Source: Planctomycetota bacterium
GTDB lineage: Bacteria > Planctomycetota > UBA1135 > UBA2386
Assembly: GCA_016794035.1 (NCBI GenBank)
Contig: JAEUHS010000119.1
Location: 58,558 to 122,557, forward strand
Length of the DNA: 64,000 nucleotides
Direction: 5' to 3'
Shown: piece by piece, positions 44,490-53,631 of the stretch
How positions within the stretch are numbered: position 1 is the first letter of the stretch
How the letters are laid out: each line of letters starts with the position of its first letter
Notes under the pieces: generated by a model
What the model saw: the letters and a program-made list of their open reading frames with translations, nothing else
What the model was told of the DNA's origin: nothing
Database searches by the model: none
Translations under genes and position numbers: made by a program

Positions 44490-47159
44490 CTACCGACGGC
44501 GCCAGCGGTCGGCTTCCGCACCGCGCCCGAGACCGTCGAGCGCGTCGACGATCGCCGCCGCCGCGCGGCGCCGCCAGGTGACCAGCGTTGCCGGCAGCGC
44601 GTCGTGGCCTGCGGTCAGCCACGGCAGCGCGGCCTCGGCGCGGCCGAGCGCCGCCAGCACGAGGCCGTGCTGCACGCGGTAGATGGCCGGCTCGGGCTGG
44701 TCCGCGGGCAGCACGGCCGCGGCGCGACGGGCGAGGTCGGCGGACATCGGCTCGGCCTTGCCGGGGCGGTCCGTCGCCAGGTAGACGTCGATCAGCGCGC
44801 TCTCGGCCGCGAGCGCGAGGTCGGTCACGGGCGGGTCGGCGTCGCGCGCGTCGCGGCGCGCATCGAGCAGGGTCTGCTGTGCTGCGGGGAACTGCTGCAG
44901 TTCGATCAGCAGACGGCCCTTGGCGAGCTGGAAGCCGAGCGGGTACCGATGTCCGGGTCCGAGGTGTTCGCGCGCCATCGCGGTCGCCTCGTCGTAGAGC
45001 GCCACGGCCTGCTCTCGCTGGCCGGTCTTGCCCAACGCGTTGGCCAGGTTGTTCATGCCGATCAGCAGGCTCGGATGGCCCGGCGGCAGCACCTCGCGCT
45101 TGACGTCGAGGGCCTGCTGCAGCAACGGCACCGCCTTCGCCGGCTGGTCGAGGTCCTGGTAGATCGTGGCCAGGTTGTTCAGCGCCTTCAGGGTGTCGGG
45201 GTGCCGCGGCGTCTGCACGCGGACCTGCATCGCCAGCGCCTGCTCGAAGCAGGCCGCGGCTTCCTCGTAGCGCTGCTGGTCCTGCAGCACGCTGGCGAGG
45301 TTGTTCAGCACCAGGATCGTGTGTGGGTTGTCGGCGCCCTCGGCCGCGGTCCGCACCGCGAGCAGCCGGCGCAGCAGGACCTCCGCCTCGCCCGGGCGAC
45401 CTGTCTTCCGCAGGGCGATGGCGTACGAGGACAGCGTGGCGATGGTGTCCGGCGCCTCGTCGCCGAACTGGGCGCGGCGACCCTCGTAGCTGCGGCGCAG
45501 CAGCGGTTCGGCTTCGGCGCCGCGGTCGAGCGCCAGCAGTACGCCGCCGAGATCGTGCAGCGACTCCAGCGTGTCCGCATGTTCCGGTCCGAGCACGCGT
45601 TCGCGGATCGCGAGGGCCTGCTGCAGCTGCGCGAACGCGTCGTCGTAGCGGCCCAGCGAGTAGTAGGCGCCGCCGATCGAACGGCGCAGATCGGCCTCGA
45701 CGACCGGCGGGCCGGCCATCAGCTGATCGACGTTGTTCGCCGCGGTCGCCAGCACGCGCCGCAGCAGCGCCGTGTCCTCGCCGCGCGCGATCGCGGGATC
45801 GAGGCTCGTCATCAAGTGCTCGAAGAAGCTGGCGATCGCGCGGAAGCGCCCGAGTTCGGTCTCCGCCCGCTCCCGTTCGGCCTGTGCCATCGCCGTCTGC
45901 TGCTGCGCGCGCCGAGCCTCGACCATCGCCACGGCGGTGCCGACCACGAGCGACACGGCCACCAGGCCGGCGGCAGACAGCGCCAGTCGGTGACGCCGCA
46001 CGAACTTCGTCGCGCGGTAGACGCGGCTCGGCGGACCGGCCTGCACGGGCTCGCCGCGCAGGTGGCGCTCGATCTCGTCGGCGAGCGCCGCGACCGAGCC
46101 GTAGCGCCGGTCGCGTTGCTGCTCGAGGCAGCGCATCACGATCCAGTCGAGTTCGCCGCGCACCTGGCGTGCCGACACCATGCCGTCCGCCGCGCCGTCG
46201 CGCTCCAGCCGCGCGCTCGGCCGCAGCGGCTCGGCGTCGTGCACGCGCTGCAGCACCGCCGCCACGGGCGCGTCGCCGTCCCGTTCGCCGACGAACGGCG
46301 TCGTCCCGGTCAGCAGTTCGTACAGCAGGATCCCCAGCGAGTAGACGTCGGACCGCGTGTCGATGTCGGCCGATCCCGCGGCCTGCTCCGGACTCATGTA
46401 GGCCGGCGTGCCGATGCGCTGCCCGGCCCGCGTGTGGTGGGCGTCGTCGGCGTGCTCGGCCATCGCCTTGGCGATGCCGAAGTCGATCACCACCGGCGCG
46501 GGCCGGCCGTCGACCTCGGCGACCAGCACGTTGTTGGGCTTCAGGTCGCGGTGGATGACGCCCTTGTTGTGCGCGTGTTGCACCGCGTTGCAGACGGTCA
46601 GGAACAGCCGCAGCCGTTCGTCGACGCCGAGCCTCCGCTCGCGACAGTGCTGCGTCAGCGGCACGCCGTCGACGAACTCCATGACGATGAACGGTCGCCC
46701 CTGCGGCGTCGTGCCGGCATCGAACACCTTGTTGATGTTCGCATGGTCCATGCGGGCCAGGGCCTGCCGTTCGGCCTCGAAGCGGGCGATCACCTCGCGG
46801 CTGCCCATGCCCGGCTTGATGACCTTCCATGCCACGCGCCGCCGGATCGGGTGCTCCTGTTCGGCGACCCACACGGTGCCGAACCCCCCGGTCGCCAGCT
46901 CCCGCACCAGCCGGTAGTGCCCGATGCGATCACCCGGTCGGTGCTCGGCATCGAGCACGGGTGCCGCCGCGGCGAAGGCCGGCAGCGTCGGGAGCACGGC
47001 AGCGCTGCGGTCGTGCGCGGCGAGCAGCGCCAGCACGCGGCGTTCGAGGTCTCGATCGCCGGCACAGGCTGCCGCGACCAGGGCGTGCCGCGTGTCCGGC
47101 GTGCGTTCGACGAGATCGAGGAAGATGGCCTTCGCCCGCGCGCTCGGCGATTCGTTCAT
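44490..47159 (-). CDS. membrane Ser/Thr protein kinase with C-terminal TPR domain
   Basis: 889-residue Hanks-type kinase. Kinase domain: glycine loop TGGFG (90-94), catalytic K112, HRDLKPNN (203-210), DFG (226-228) and MSPEQ. A transmembrane helix at about 391-412 follows, a short coiled coil, then about ten TPR units. These carry the repeated phrases LNNLASVLQDQQRYEEAAACFEQAL and LNNLATIYQDLDQPAKAVPLLQQAL, of the tetratricopeptide_12/kinesin-light-chain type. ATG overlaps the stop of an ECF sigma factor (ATGA, 47156-47159). Probably phosphorylates it on sensing a periplasmic protein. A domain order common in Planctomycetota. Confidence 0.94.
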   Translation of the reverse strand: MNESPSARAKAIFLDLVERTPDTRHALVAAACAGDRDLERRVLALLAAHDRSAAVLPTLPAFAAAAPVLDAEHRPGDRIGHYRLVRELATGGFGTVWVAEQEHPIRRRVAWKVIKPGMGSREVIARFEAERQALARMDHANINKVFDAGTTPQGRPFIVMEFVDGVPLTQHCRERRLGVDERLRLFLTVCNAVQHAHNKGVIHRDLKPNNVLVAEVDGRPAPVVIDFGIAKAMAEHADDAHHTRAGQRIGTPAYMSPEQAAGSADIDTRSDVYSLGILLYELLTGTTPFVGERDGDAPVAAVLQRVHDAEPLRPSARLERDGAADGMVSARQVRGELDWIVMRCLEQQRDRRYGSVAALADEIERHLRGEPVQAGPPSRVYRATKFVRRHRLALSAAGLVAVSLVVGTAVAMVEARRAQQQTAMAQAERERAETELGRFRAIASFFEHLMTSLDPAIARGEDTALLRRVLATAANNVDQLMAGPPVVEADLRRSIGGAYYSLGRYDDAFAQLQQALAIRERVLGPEHADTLESLHDLGGVLLALDRGAEAEPLLRRSYEGRRAQFGDEAPDTIATLSSYAIALRKTGRPGEAEVLLRRLLAVRTAAEGADNPHTILVLNNLASVLQDQQRYEEAAACFEQALAMQVRVQTPRHPDTLKALNNLATIYQDLDQPAKAVPLLQQALDVKREVLPPGHPSLLIGMNNLANALGKTGQREQAVALYDEATAMAREHLGPGHRYPLGFQLAKGRLLIELQQFPAAQQTLLDARRDARDADPPVTDLALAAESALIDVYLATDRPGKAEPMSADLARRAAAVLPADQPEPAIYRVQHGLVLAALGRAEAALPWLTAGHDALPATLVTWRRRAAAAIVDALDGLGRGAEADRWRRR

Positions 47160-47713
47160 GCGTCGTGCGCTCCGAGCAGTTCGGCCAGCCGCGCGCGCGC
47201 GTAGGCCCACTGGCGATGGACCGTGCGCAGGGACACCTCGAGCGCGAGCGCGGTCTCCTCGGCGGTCAGGCCGGCGAAGTAGCGCAGCCGCGTGACCTGC
47301 GCCGCCTCGGCGTCCTCGCTGGCCAGCCGTTCGAGGGCCTGGTCCAGGTCGAGCAGCCGGTCGGCGTCGACCTCCGCCGGCGCCGCCGCGGCGCCGAGCG
47401 TGACCCGCAGCGCGCCGCCACCGCGCTTCTGGCTCTTCACCCGCCGCGCGTGGTCGATCAGGATGCGGCGCATGGCCTCGGCGGCGGCGGCGTAGAAGTG
47501 GCCGCGATCGCGCCACTGCACCTGCTCCTGCCCGAGCAGGCGCACGTAGGCCTCGTGCACCAGGGCGGTCGCCTGCAGCGTGTGGCCGGCGCGCTCGGCG
47601 CCCATGCGCCGGCCGGCGACCGACCGCAGCTCGTCGTAGAGCAGGGCGAGCAGCTGGCCGTGGTCGGCGTCGGGATCGCGCAGGAGCCGGGTTACGTCCG
47701 CAGGGTCGGGCAT
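47156..47713 (-). CDS. ECF-type sigma factor (TIGR02999-like)
   Basis: 185-residue sigma factor. The start chosen is ATG 47713 (MPDPADVTRLL); the longer frame upstream is Arg/Gly-rich. It has the family signature LLYDELRSVAGRRM, GHTLQATALVHEAYVRLL and RRILIDHARR, then region 4 with QVTRLRYFAGLTAEETALALEVSLRTVHRQW. This group is expanded in Planctomycetota and Acidobacteriota and is typically encoded next to a large kinase, as here. No adjacent anti-sigma factor; control by the coupled kinase is inferred. Confidence 0.92.
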   Translation of the reverse strand: MPDPADVTRLLRDPDADHGQLLALLYDELRSVAGRRMGAERAGHTLQATALVHEAYVRLLGQEQVQWRDRGHFYAAAAEAMRRILIDHARRVKSQKRGGGALRVTLGAAAAPAEVDADRLLDLDQALERLASEDAEAAQVTRLRYFAGLTAEETALALEVSLRTVHRQWAYARARLAELLGAHDA

Positions 47714-47857
47714 GTCGGTCGGACGCCGCCGGTCGCGCCCCCCGACGCGGCCGCGGGCCGGCGCGCCAGCATAGCTGCCCCGAGAATCGTGGCCCATCCT
47801 GGCATGGCGGACGGCCGCCTTGCGCGGTGGGAGGACATCGCCGCGGGCCGCATCCGC

Positions 47858-47881
47858 CCGCCGGAGTACTCCATCCGGCGG
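47858..47881 (-). terminator. hairpin downstream of rpiA
   Basis: Perfect 8-base stem (arms 47858-47865 and 47874-47881, core CGCCGGA / TCCGGCG) with an eight-base loop, 24 bases past the rpiA stop codon on the minus strand. The remainder of 47714-47905 shows no gene; the promoter of the sigma/kinase operon must lie in it but is not clear. Confidence 0.4.
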
Positions 47882-47905
47882 CCGGCATCGAGGCCGCGGC
47901 GGCCG

Positions 47906-48586
47906 CTACGGAATGACGCGCACCTTGCCCGCGGCGTCGCCGACGATCACGCGGCCCGCCATGCCGACGAACAGGCCGTGGTCGACGACGCCGACCAGCG
48001 CGTTCAGGTGTTCGTCGAGCCACGCCGGGTCGTCGATGCCGTCGTACTTGCAGTCGAGCACGTGGTTGCCGTTGTCGGTGACGAACGGCTTGCCGTCCTG
48101 CTGGCGCAGGGTCGGCTTGCAGCCGGTCGCGGCGATGCGGCGTTCGGTCTGCTTCCAGCCGAACGGCAGCACCTCGATCGGCAGCAGGAAGGCCTTGCCG
48201 AGCACCGCGACCAGCTTCTTCTCGTCGACGACGACGACCATCTCCTTGGCCGCGGCCGCGACGATGCGCTCGCGTACGTGGGCGCCGCCGCCGCCCTTGA
48301 TCAGGTTCTTCTGCGGGTCGACCTCGTCGGCGCCGTCGATCGCGAGGTCGAGCCGTTCGACCGCATCGAGTTCGAGCAGCGGCACGCCGGCCTTCCGCGC
48401 CGCCGCCGCGGTCGCCTGGCTGGTCGCGACGCCCTGCACCTTCAGGCCGTCCTTGATGCGCGCCGCGAGCCGTTCCAGCACGAACAGGAACGTCGAGCCG
48501 CTGCCGAGGCCGATCGTCGTGCCGTCCTGCACGAGGTCGGCGGCGGCGAACGCGGCGGCACGTTTGGCGGCGTTGGGGTCGCTCAT
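47906..48586 (-). CDS. rpiA: ribose-5-phosphate isomerase A
   Basis: 226-residue cytoplasmic enzyme of the pentose phosphate pathway that interconverts ribose 5-phosphate and ribulose 5-phosphate. The RpiA motifs are all present: GLGSGST phosphate-binding loop, DGADEVD with the catalytic aspartates, KGGGGAH, and the catalytic-glutamate segment LPIEVLPFGW. Length is standard. A TAGCTT element lies seven bases before the ATG. Separate from the downstream sigma/kinase operon. Confidence 0.96.
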   Translation of the reverse strand: MSDPNAAKRAAAFAAADLVQDGTTIGLGSGSTFLFVLERLAARIKDGLKVQGVATSQATAAAARKAGVPLLELDAVERLDLAIDGADEVDPQKNLIKGGGGAHVRERIVAAAAKEMVVVVDEKKLVAVLGKAFLLPIEVLPFGWKQTERRIAATGCKPTLRQQDGKPFVTDNGNHVLDCKYDGIDDPAWLDEHLNALVGVVDHGLFVGMAGRVIVGDAAGKVRVIP

Positions 48587-48635
48587 GCTGCGAAAGCTAG
48601 CCGCGGTGGTGGGGCGGGCGCAGCAGCAATCCGGT

Positions 48636-51600
48636 TCAGGGCCCCGGGCGGCGCTGCTGCAGCAGGGCGGTCAGCTGCTCCGACAGCTTCAGGTGCACGT
48701 CGCGCTGCGGGAAGGCGATCTCGATGCCGGCCTCGCGGAAGGCGCGGTCGATCGCCAGGTAGATGTCCGTCATCCAGCGGTACTCGAGGGTGTTCTGGTC
48801 GACGAACAGCCACAGCTTCAGGTCGAGGGTGCTGTCGCCGAAGCCGACGAACACCGCCTGCGGGGCCGGATCGGCGACGACGAAACGCGACGACCTGGCG
48901 ACCTGCTCGAGCAGCGCCAGCGCCTTGTCGGTGTCGGAGCCGTAGGCGATGCCGACCGGGAACGTCCATCGCACGATCGAATCGCCCAGCGTCCAGTTCA
49001 CCACCTGGTTGGTGACGAACTCGCGGTTGGGCACGATCAGCTCCTTGCGGTCCCAGTCCTGCACCGTCGTCGCGCGGATCCGGATGCGGGTGACGCGGCC
49101 GGTGGTCGTGCCGACGGTGACGAGGTCGCCGATGCGGATCGGCCGCTCGAACAGCAGGATCAGCCCGCTGACGAAGTTGGCGAAGATCTCCTGCAGACCG
49201 AAGCCGAGGCCGACCGACACCGCGGCGACGAGCCACTGCACCTTCGACCAGCCGATGCCGACGCTGCTGAACGACCAGACCAGGCCGACGATCAGGATGC
49301 CGTAGCGCGCCAGCGTGGTGACCGCGTGGCGTTCGCCGGCCTGCATGCGCAGCCGCTGCAGCACGAACAGCTCGAGCAGCGCCGGCAGGTTGCGCGCGGC
49401 GACCAGCGCGGCCAGCAGCAGGAACAGGCCCCACAGCAGATCGGCGAGCGTGACGGCGGCGTCGGTGCCGGTGGCCGGCCAGACGGTGACCGTACGCAGC
49501 GCGCCGAGCGCCGGCAGCACGTCGATCCAGACCTGGAACGCGACCACGGCGACGACGATCGTGATGACGCCGCGCAGCAGCGTCTGCGTCCGCCGCGCCA
49601 GCGACTGCGGGTCGATCTCGGCCAGCGCCGTGCTGTCGGGGCTGCCCTGGCCACCGTCGCCGGCCTTGGTCGCCTGCATGCGCTCCTGCGCCTTGCGGAT
49701 CTGCAGGCGGCGACGTTCGAGCAGCAGGCTGCGCACGATCATCGCGTGCACGAACACGCCGGCGACCAGCACCGCGACGGTCACGTGCAGCCGCCGCGCG
49801 AGCTGCAGCACCGTGTAGTCGTAGCCGAACCCGACCATGACCAGGAACGCGAGCGGCATGCCGACGCCGAGCCAGTGCCACAGCCGGCGGAAGCGGTACA
49901 GCGCGCTCGCCTTCTGCACGCGGCTGCCGACGATGCCGGTGGTCGGATGCAGCAAGCGGGCGAACGCCACCAGCAGCGGCAGCAGCTGGCCGATCAGCAG
50001 CAGGCTGCCGAGCGAACCGATGATGCGGTCGTCGCCGCGCACCTCGAGCGTCGCCAGCAGGAACGAGAACGGCAGCACCGACAGCAGCAGCAGCGGGATC
50101 GCGCGCCGCAGGTGGGCGATGGTCGTGCTCTGCCACTGGAAGTGCGCCTCGGCGAGGCCGCGGGCGCGCACCAGCGAGGCCAGCGACAGCACCAGCAGCA
50201 GCGCCCACGAGGTCTGCTCGGCGCCGGCGGCCACCGCCTTGGCGCAGTCCGTGCACTCGGGGTTCGCCGCGAGACGCCAGCCGGCCAGCAGCAGCAGGCC
50301 CGGCAGCGGCACCGCCAGCAGCGCGGTGTCGATCGCCGCCAGCGCGGTCGGCAGGTAGGCGACGTTCGAGCCACGCGCCGCGCGTTCGCCGTGCAGGACC
50401 AGGCGCCGGCCGAGCAGCCGCCGCAGCGCCAGCAGCACCAGCAGCGGCACCGCGAGCGCCAGTGGCCACACCGGCACGACGATGCTGGCGAACAGCAGTC
50501 GGCCGACCTCGGCCCACTCGACCGGGTCGGCGAGCCAGACGATGCCGTTCGCCGCCATGGTCCAGTCGAGCTGCCAGATCGGGTCCGAGCTGCGGATGCC
50601 CAGCACGCGCTCGGTGACGTAGGCGCGGTAGCTGGCGATCAGCTGTGTCAGCCGGTCCTCGATGCTCTGCACCTTGAGCTCGGTGTCGAGCAGGTTCGAA
50701 TAGCCGTCGGTCAGCTGCTGCAGCAGGTCGCGACGCGCGTCGCGCAGCAGGCGCGCCTCACCGAGCACGTTGGCCGGCAGCGCGGCGCCCGACTCGACGC
50801 CGAGCTGCTGCAGCAGCCAGCTCTCCGGGTTCTCCACCAGCCGTCGCCGGCGCTCGTCGTATTCGAAGCTCTGCAGCTGCGCGTCGGCGATGCGGTCGCC
50901 GCGGTTGCGCTTGCGCTGCTGGTGCTTGCGGTTGGTCTCCGCCAGCTGCGTGCGCCGGTTGCGCAGCAGGGCGCCGACGGCGTCGGTCGGGCCGACCAGG
51001 TCGGCGCGCTTCCTGGTCTCGTCGAAATCCTGCTGCAGCCGCAGCAGGTCCTGGTCGCGGTCCGACTGCTCGCTCTCGGCGCGCTGGCGGTGCTCGGCCA
51101 GCGTGGCGGCGGCGGCCGCCAGTTCGGCGTTGCCGGCGGCCAGGTTCTTCAGGCGGTCGTCGGAGACCTCCTCGACGGTCTGCTGCGCGGCCTCCTTCGC
51201 CTGCTGCGCCGCGGCGGCGCGCATCGGCTGCAACACCTCGAGCCAGGCGTCGGCGTCGGCCTTCGCCACGGTCGCCTTGCGCGCCGCGAGGTCGCTCTCG
51301 GTGCGCAGCAGGTCGGCCTCGGCGTCGTACGTCTGCAGCTCGGCGGTCAGCGCGTCGATCTCGGCCTGCAGGCGCAGCCGTTCGGCCAGCAGCGCCAGCC
51401 GGCGCGCGTTCACCAGCCGCGGATCGACGCCCGGCGCATCGGCCGGCTGCGTCGGCAGCGCGTCCAACCGGGCCTTCCATTCGGCCGTGCTGGTGGGGAT
51501 CGCCGTGCGCCGTTCGGCGCGGCGCGAGCGCTCCGTCTCGACGTCGACGGCCATCTTCTGGGCGTCGGCCTGCGCCTGCTGCGCGGCGGCGAGGCCCTGT

Positions 51601-51965
51601 TCGAGGTCGGCGAGGTCCAGGTCGCGGCGCGGCGGTCCGGGCTGTCTGCCGTCGAGGGCCTGCAACTCGCCGCGGCGCCGCTGCAGCCGGTCGGCGGCGC
51701 TGGCGCGCAGGTCGGCGTAGCGGGCGATCGCCTGCTGCTTCGACTCGGTCGCGCGCGCCGACTCGATCGCGCGACCCAGGGCCTCGAGCAGCGGCGCCTT
51801 CGCCTCCGGCGCCAGCGCCGTGTCGGCGTTGACCGCGTCGATGCGCGCCTGCAGCGCCGCGACCGAGATCTCGGCGGCCGGGTCCTGGGCCGGCGGCGTC
51901 TGGGCCGGGACCCGCAGAGCGACGGTGCCGACCAGCAGCGACAGGAACAGCAGGAAGCGCGACAT
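48636..51965 (-). CDS. MscK-like mechanosensitive ion channel (MscS family, large form)
   Basis: 1109-residue channel. Signal peptide (about 1-22); a long periplasmic alpha-helical domain rich in Gln, Arg and Ala (about 25-430), probably coiled coil; then about ten transmembrane helices (about 440-910). The MscS pore helix GLGFGLQEIFANFVSG sits near residues 913-928, and the cytoplasmic beta domain (FERPIRIGDLV, VPNREFVTNQVVNW) follows. It opens on membrane tension to release solutes under hypo-osmotic shock. One loop holds a CxxC pair (PECTDCAK). The size and order match the MscK/KefA class. Divergent from the C39-like peptidase gene. Confidence 0.93.
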   Translation of the reverse strand: MSRFLLFLSLLVGTVALRVPAQTPPAQDPAAEISVAALQARIDAVNADTALAPEAKAPLLEALGRAIESARATESKQQAIARYADLRASAADRLQRRRGELQALDGRQPGPPRRDLDLADLEQGLAAAQQAQADAQKMAVDVETERSRRAERRTAIPTSTAEWKARLDALPTQPADAPGVDPRLVNARRLALLAERLRLQAEIDALTAELQTYDAEADLLRTESDLAARKATVAKADADAWLEVLQPMRAAAAQQAKEAAQQTVEEVSDDRLKNLAAGNAELAAAAATLAEHRQRAESEQSDRDQDLLRLQQDFDETRKRADLVGPTDAVGALLRNRRTQLAETNRKHQQRKRNRGDRIADAQLQSFEYDERRRRLVENPESWLLQQLGVESGAALPANVLGEARLLRDARRDLLQQLTDGYSNLLDTELKVQSIEDRLTQLIASYRAYVTERVLGIRSSDPIWQLDWTMAANGIVWLADPVEWAEVGRLLFASIVVPVWPLALAVPLLVLLALRRLLGRRLVLHGERAARGSNVAYLPTALAAIDTALLAVPLPGLLLLAGWRLAANPECTDCAKAVAAGAEQTSWALLLVLSLASLVRARGLAEAHFQWQSTTIAHLRRAIPLLLLSVLPFSFLLATLEVRGDDRIIGSLGSLLLIGQLLPLLVAFARLLHPTTGIVGSRVQKASALYRFRRLWHWLGVGMPLAFLVMVGFGYDYTVLQLARRLHVTVAVLVAGVFVHAMIVRSLLLERRRLQIRKAQERMQATKAGDGGQGSPDSTALAEIDPQSLARRTQTLLRGVITIVVAVVAFQVWIDVLPALGALRTVTVWPATGTDAAVTLADLLWGLFLLLAALVAARNLPALLELFVLQRLRMQAGERHAVTTLARYGILIVGLVWSFSSVGIGWSKVQWLVAAVSVGLGFGLQEIFANFVSGLILLFERPIRIGDLVTVGTTTGRVTRIRIRATTVQDWDRKELIVPNREFVTNQVVNWTLGDSIVRWTFPVGIAYGSDTDKALALLEQVARSSRFVVADPAPQAVFVGFGDSTLDLKLWLFVDQNTLEYRWMTDIYLAIDRAFREAGIEIAFPQRDVHLKLSEQLTALLQQRRPGP

Positions 51966-52154
51966 CGACAGCCGCGCGACGATAGCAGCTGCGGCAACGC
52001 GTCCCACGCCGATTCGGCGGCGTCGAGCCGCGTGCCGCGCGTCGGCGCGCCGCGGCAGTCCGCGCTGGCAACGGCGTTGCGGGGCCGCAGCGGCGCCGAA
52101 CGCCACCGGTTGCTGGTGCGCGAGTCGTTCGCGTGCCACGATCTGCCGCCCGTC

Positions 52155-52868
52155 ATGACCGCGCCCCACGAGTTCCACATCTCGCCGCAACCGGACGGCT
52201 CGTCGTGCGGGCCGACGTGCCTGCAGGCGCTGTACCGCTTCCACGGCGACGAGGTGACGATCGACGAGATCCTGCGGACCATCCCGCAGCTCGACGACGG
52301 CGGCGTGCTCGGTGTGCAGCTGGGCTGCCACGCGCTGCGCCGCGGCTATTCGGTCGAGATCTACACCTACAACCTGCAGATGTTCGACCCGACGTGGTTT
52401 CGCGGCGTGCGGCCGGACCTGCGCCAGAAGCTCGCGCAGCAGGCCGCGGCGAAGCGAGAGGGCAAACGCAAGCTGCAGTTCGCGACGCGGCACTACAACG
52501 AGTTCCTCGAGCTGGGCGGCCGCGTCGACATGCGCGACCTCTCGGCCGCGTTCCTCGCCGAGCTGCTCGCCGACGGCACGCCCGTGCTGACCGGGCTGTC
52601 GTCGACCTGGCTCTACGGCGGTCCGCGCGAGACCGCGACCGACAACCCGCAGGACGACGACGTCGGCGGGGTGCCGCAGGGCCACTTCGTCGTGTTGTGC
52701 GGCTGGCAGCAGGCGACGCGCCACGTGCGGGTCGCCGACCCGTACCGGCCCAACCCGTTCGCGCCGGAGCCGGTCTACTCGGTCGACGTCGAACGGCTGA
52801 TCGCGTCGATCCTGCTGGGCATCGTCACCTACGACGCCAACCTGATGCTGCTGCGCCCGCGCCGATGA
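52155..52868 (+). CDS. C39-like cysteine peptidase
   Basis: 237-residue papain-fold protein. The catalytic cysteine is probably C18 in SSCGPTCLQALYRF, followed by H177 in PQGHFVVLCGW and D195 in RVADPYRPNPF, the usual C39 order. A central charged stretch (KREGKRKLQF) is an insert. No signal peptide or ABC transporter domain, so it is a stand-alone cytoplasmic enzyme and not a bacteriocin exporter. Its stop overlaps the ATG of the N-formylglutamate amidohydrolase. In other bacteria such C39-like genes occur with RimK-like ligases and N-formylglutamate amidohydrolases. An open frame upstream of ATG 52155 is not supported. Confidence 0.82.
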   Translation: MTAPHEFHISPQPDGSSCGPTCLQALYRFHGDEVTIDEILRTIPQLDDGGVLGVQLGCHALRRGYSVEIYTYNLQMFDPTWFRGVRPDLRQKLAQQAAAKREGKRKLQFATRHYNEFLELGGRVDMRDLSAAFLAELLADGTPVLTGLSSTWLYGGPRETATDNPQDDDVGGVPQGHFVVLCGWQQATRHVRVADPYRPNPFAPEPVYSVDVERLIASILLGIVTYDANLMLLRPRR

Positions 52869-53584
52869 ACCGCGCTGCGGCACCGCTGCGGCTCGTCCTG
52901 ACCTGCGAACACGGCGGCCATGGCGTGCCGGCCGCGCTGCGGGCGCGCTTCCGCGGCCACCGCGACGTGCTCACCAGCCATCGCGGCTGGGACCTCGGTG
53001 CGCTGGTCGTCGCGCGGCAGCTCGCGCGCGCGTTCGCGGTGCCGCTGCAGGCGGCGACCACGAGCCGGCTCGTCGTCGACCTGAATCGCTCGCCGGACCA
53101 CCCGCGCGTGGTCTCGGAGTTCCTGGACGGCCTGACCGACGCCGAGCGCCGCCGCCTGCTGGCGCGCCTGCACCGACCGCATCGGCAGCGCGTCGAGCAG
53201 GCGGTCGCGCGGCTGCGGCGGCGCGGCGCGCAGGTGCTGCACATCGGCGTGCACAGCTTCACGCCGGTGCTCGACGGTGTGGAGCGACGCGCCGACATCG
53301 GCCTGTTGTTCGATCCGGCGCGGCGGCCGGAGGCGGCGTTCTACCGGCGCTGGAAGCGCGGCTTCGCGGCCGCGGCGCCGGATTGGAAGGTGCTGGCGAA
53401 CCACCCGTACCGCGGCACCAGCGACGGGCTGACGACCGCGCTGCGGCGGCAGTTCCCGCGCGGCTACCTCGGCTTCGAACTGGAGCTGAACCAGCGGCTG
53501 TTCGGCGCCGACCGACGCACGTGGCGGCGCGTCGGGGTACGGGTCGTGCGGGCGCTGGCGGCGGCGCTCGAGGATTCCGGGTAG
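52865..53584 (+). CDS. N-formylglutamate amidohydrolase family protein
   Basis: 239-residue zinc hydrolase of the HutG-2/N-formylglutamate amidohydrolase family, which releases formate from N-formylglutamate or acts on related peptides. Family motifs: LTCEHGGHGVP near the N-terminus, DLNRSPDHPR, HIGVHSFTPVLDG, and NHPYRGTSDGLTT. The ending LGFELELNQRL is also conserved. ATGA overlap with the C39-like peptidase gene; no other histidine-utilisation gene is nearby, so a histidine-degradation role is unlikely. A paired peptide-modifying role is more probable. Confidence 0.9.
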   Translation: MNRAAAPLRLVLTCEHGGHGVPAALRARFRGHRDVLTSHRGWDLGALVVARQLARAFAVPLQAATTSRLVVDLNRSPDHPRVVSEFLDGLTDAERRRLLARLHRPHRQRVEQAVARLRRRGAQVLHIGVHSFTPVLDGVERRADIGLLFDPARRPEAAFYRRWKRGFAAAAPDWKVLANHPYRGTSDGLTTALRRQFPRGYLGFELELNQRLFGADRRTWRRVGVRVVRALAAALEDSG

Positions 53585-53631
53585 CCGATCGCCGTACCCT
53601 TTGCGCCGCTCCCCGGCATCCAGGGCGGTGC

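Noticed and set aside
47820..52154. Very long plus-strand open frame opposite the channel gene
   Set aside because: It is the antisense of rpiA and the MscK-like gene; only the portion after ATG 52155 has recognisable peptidase motifs.
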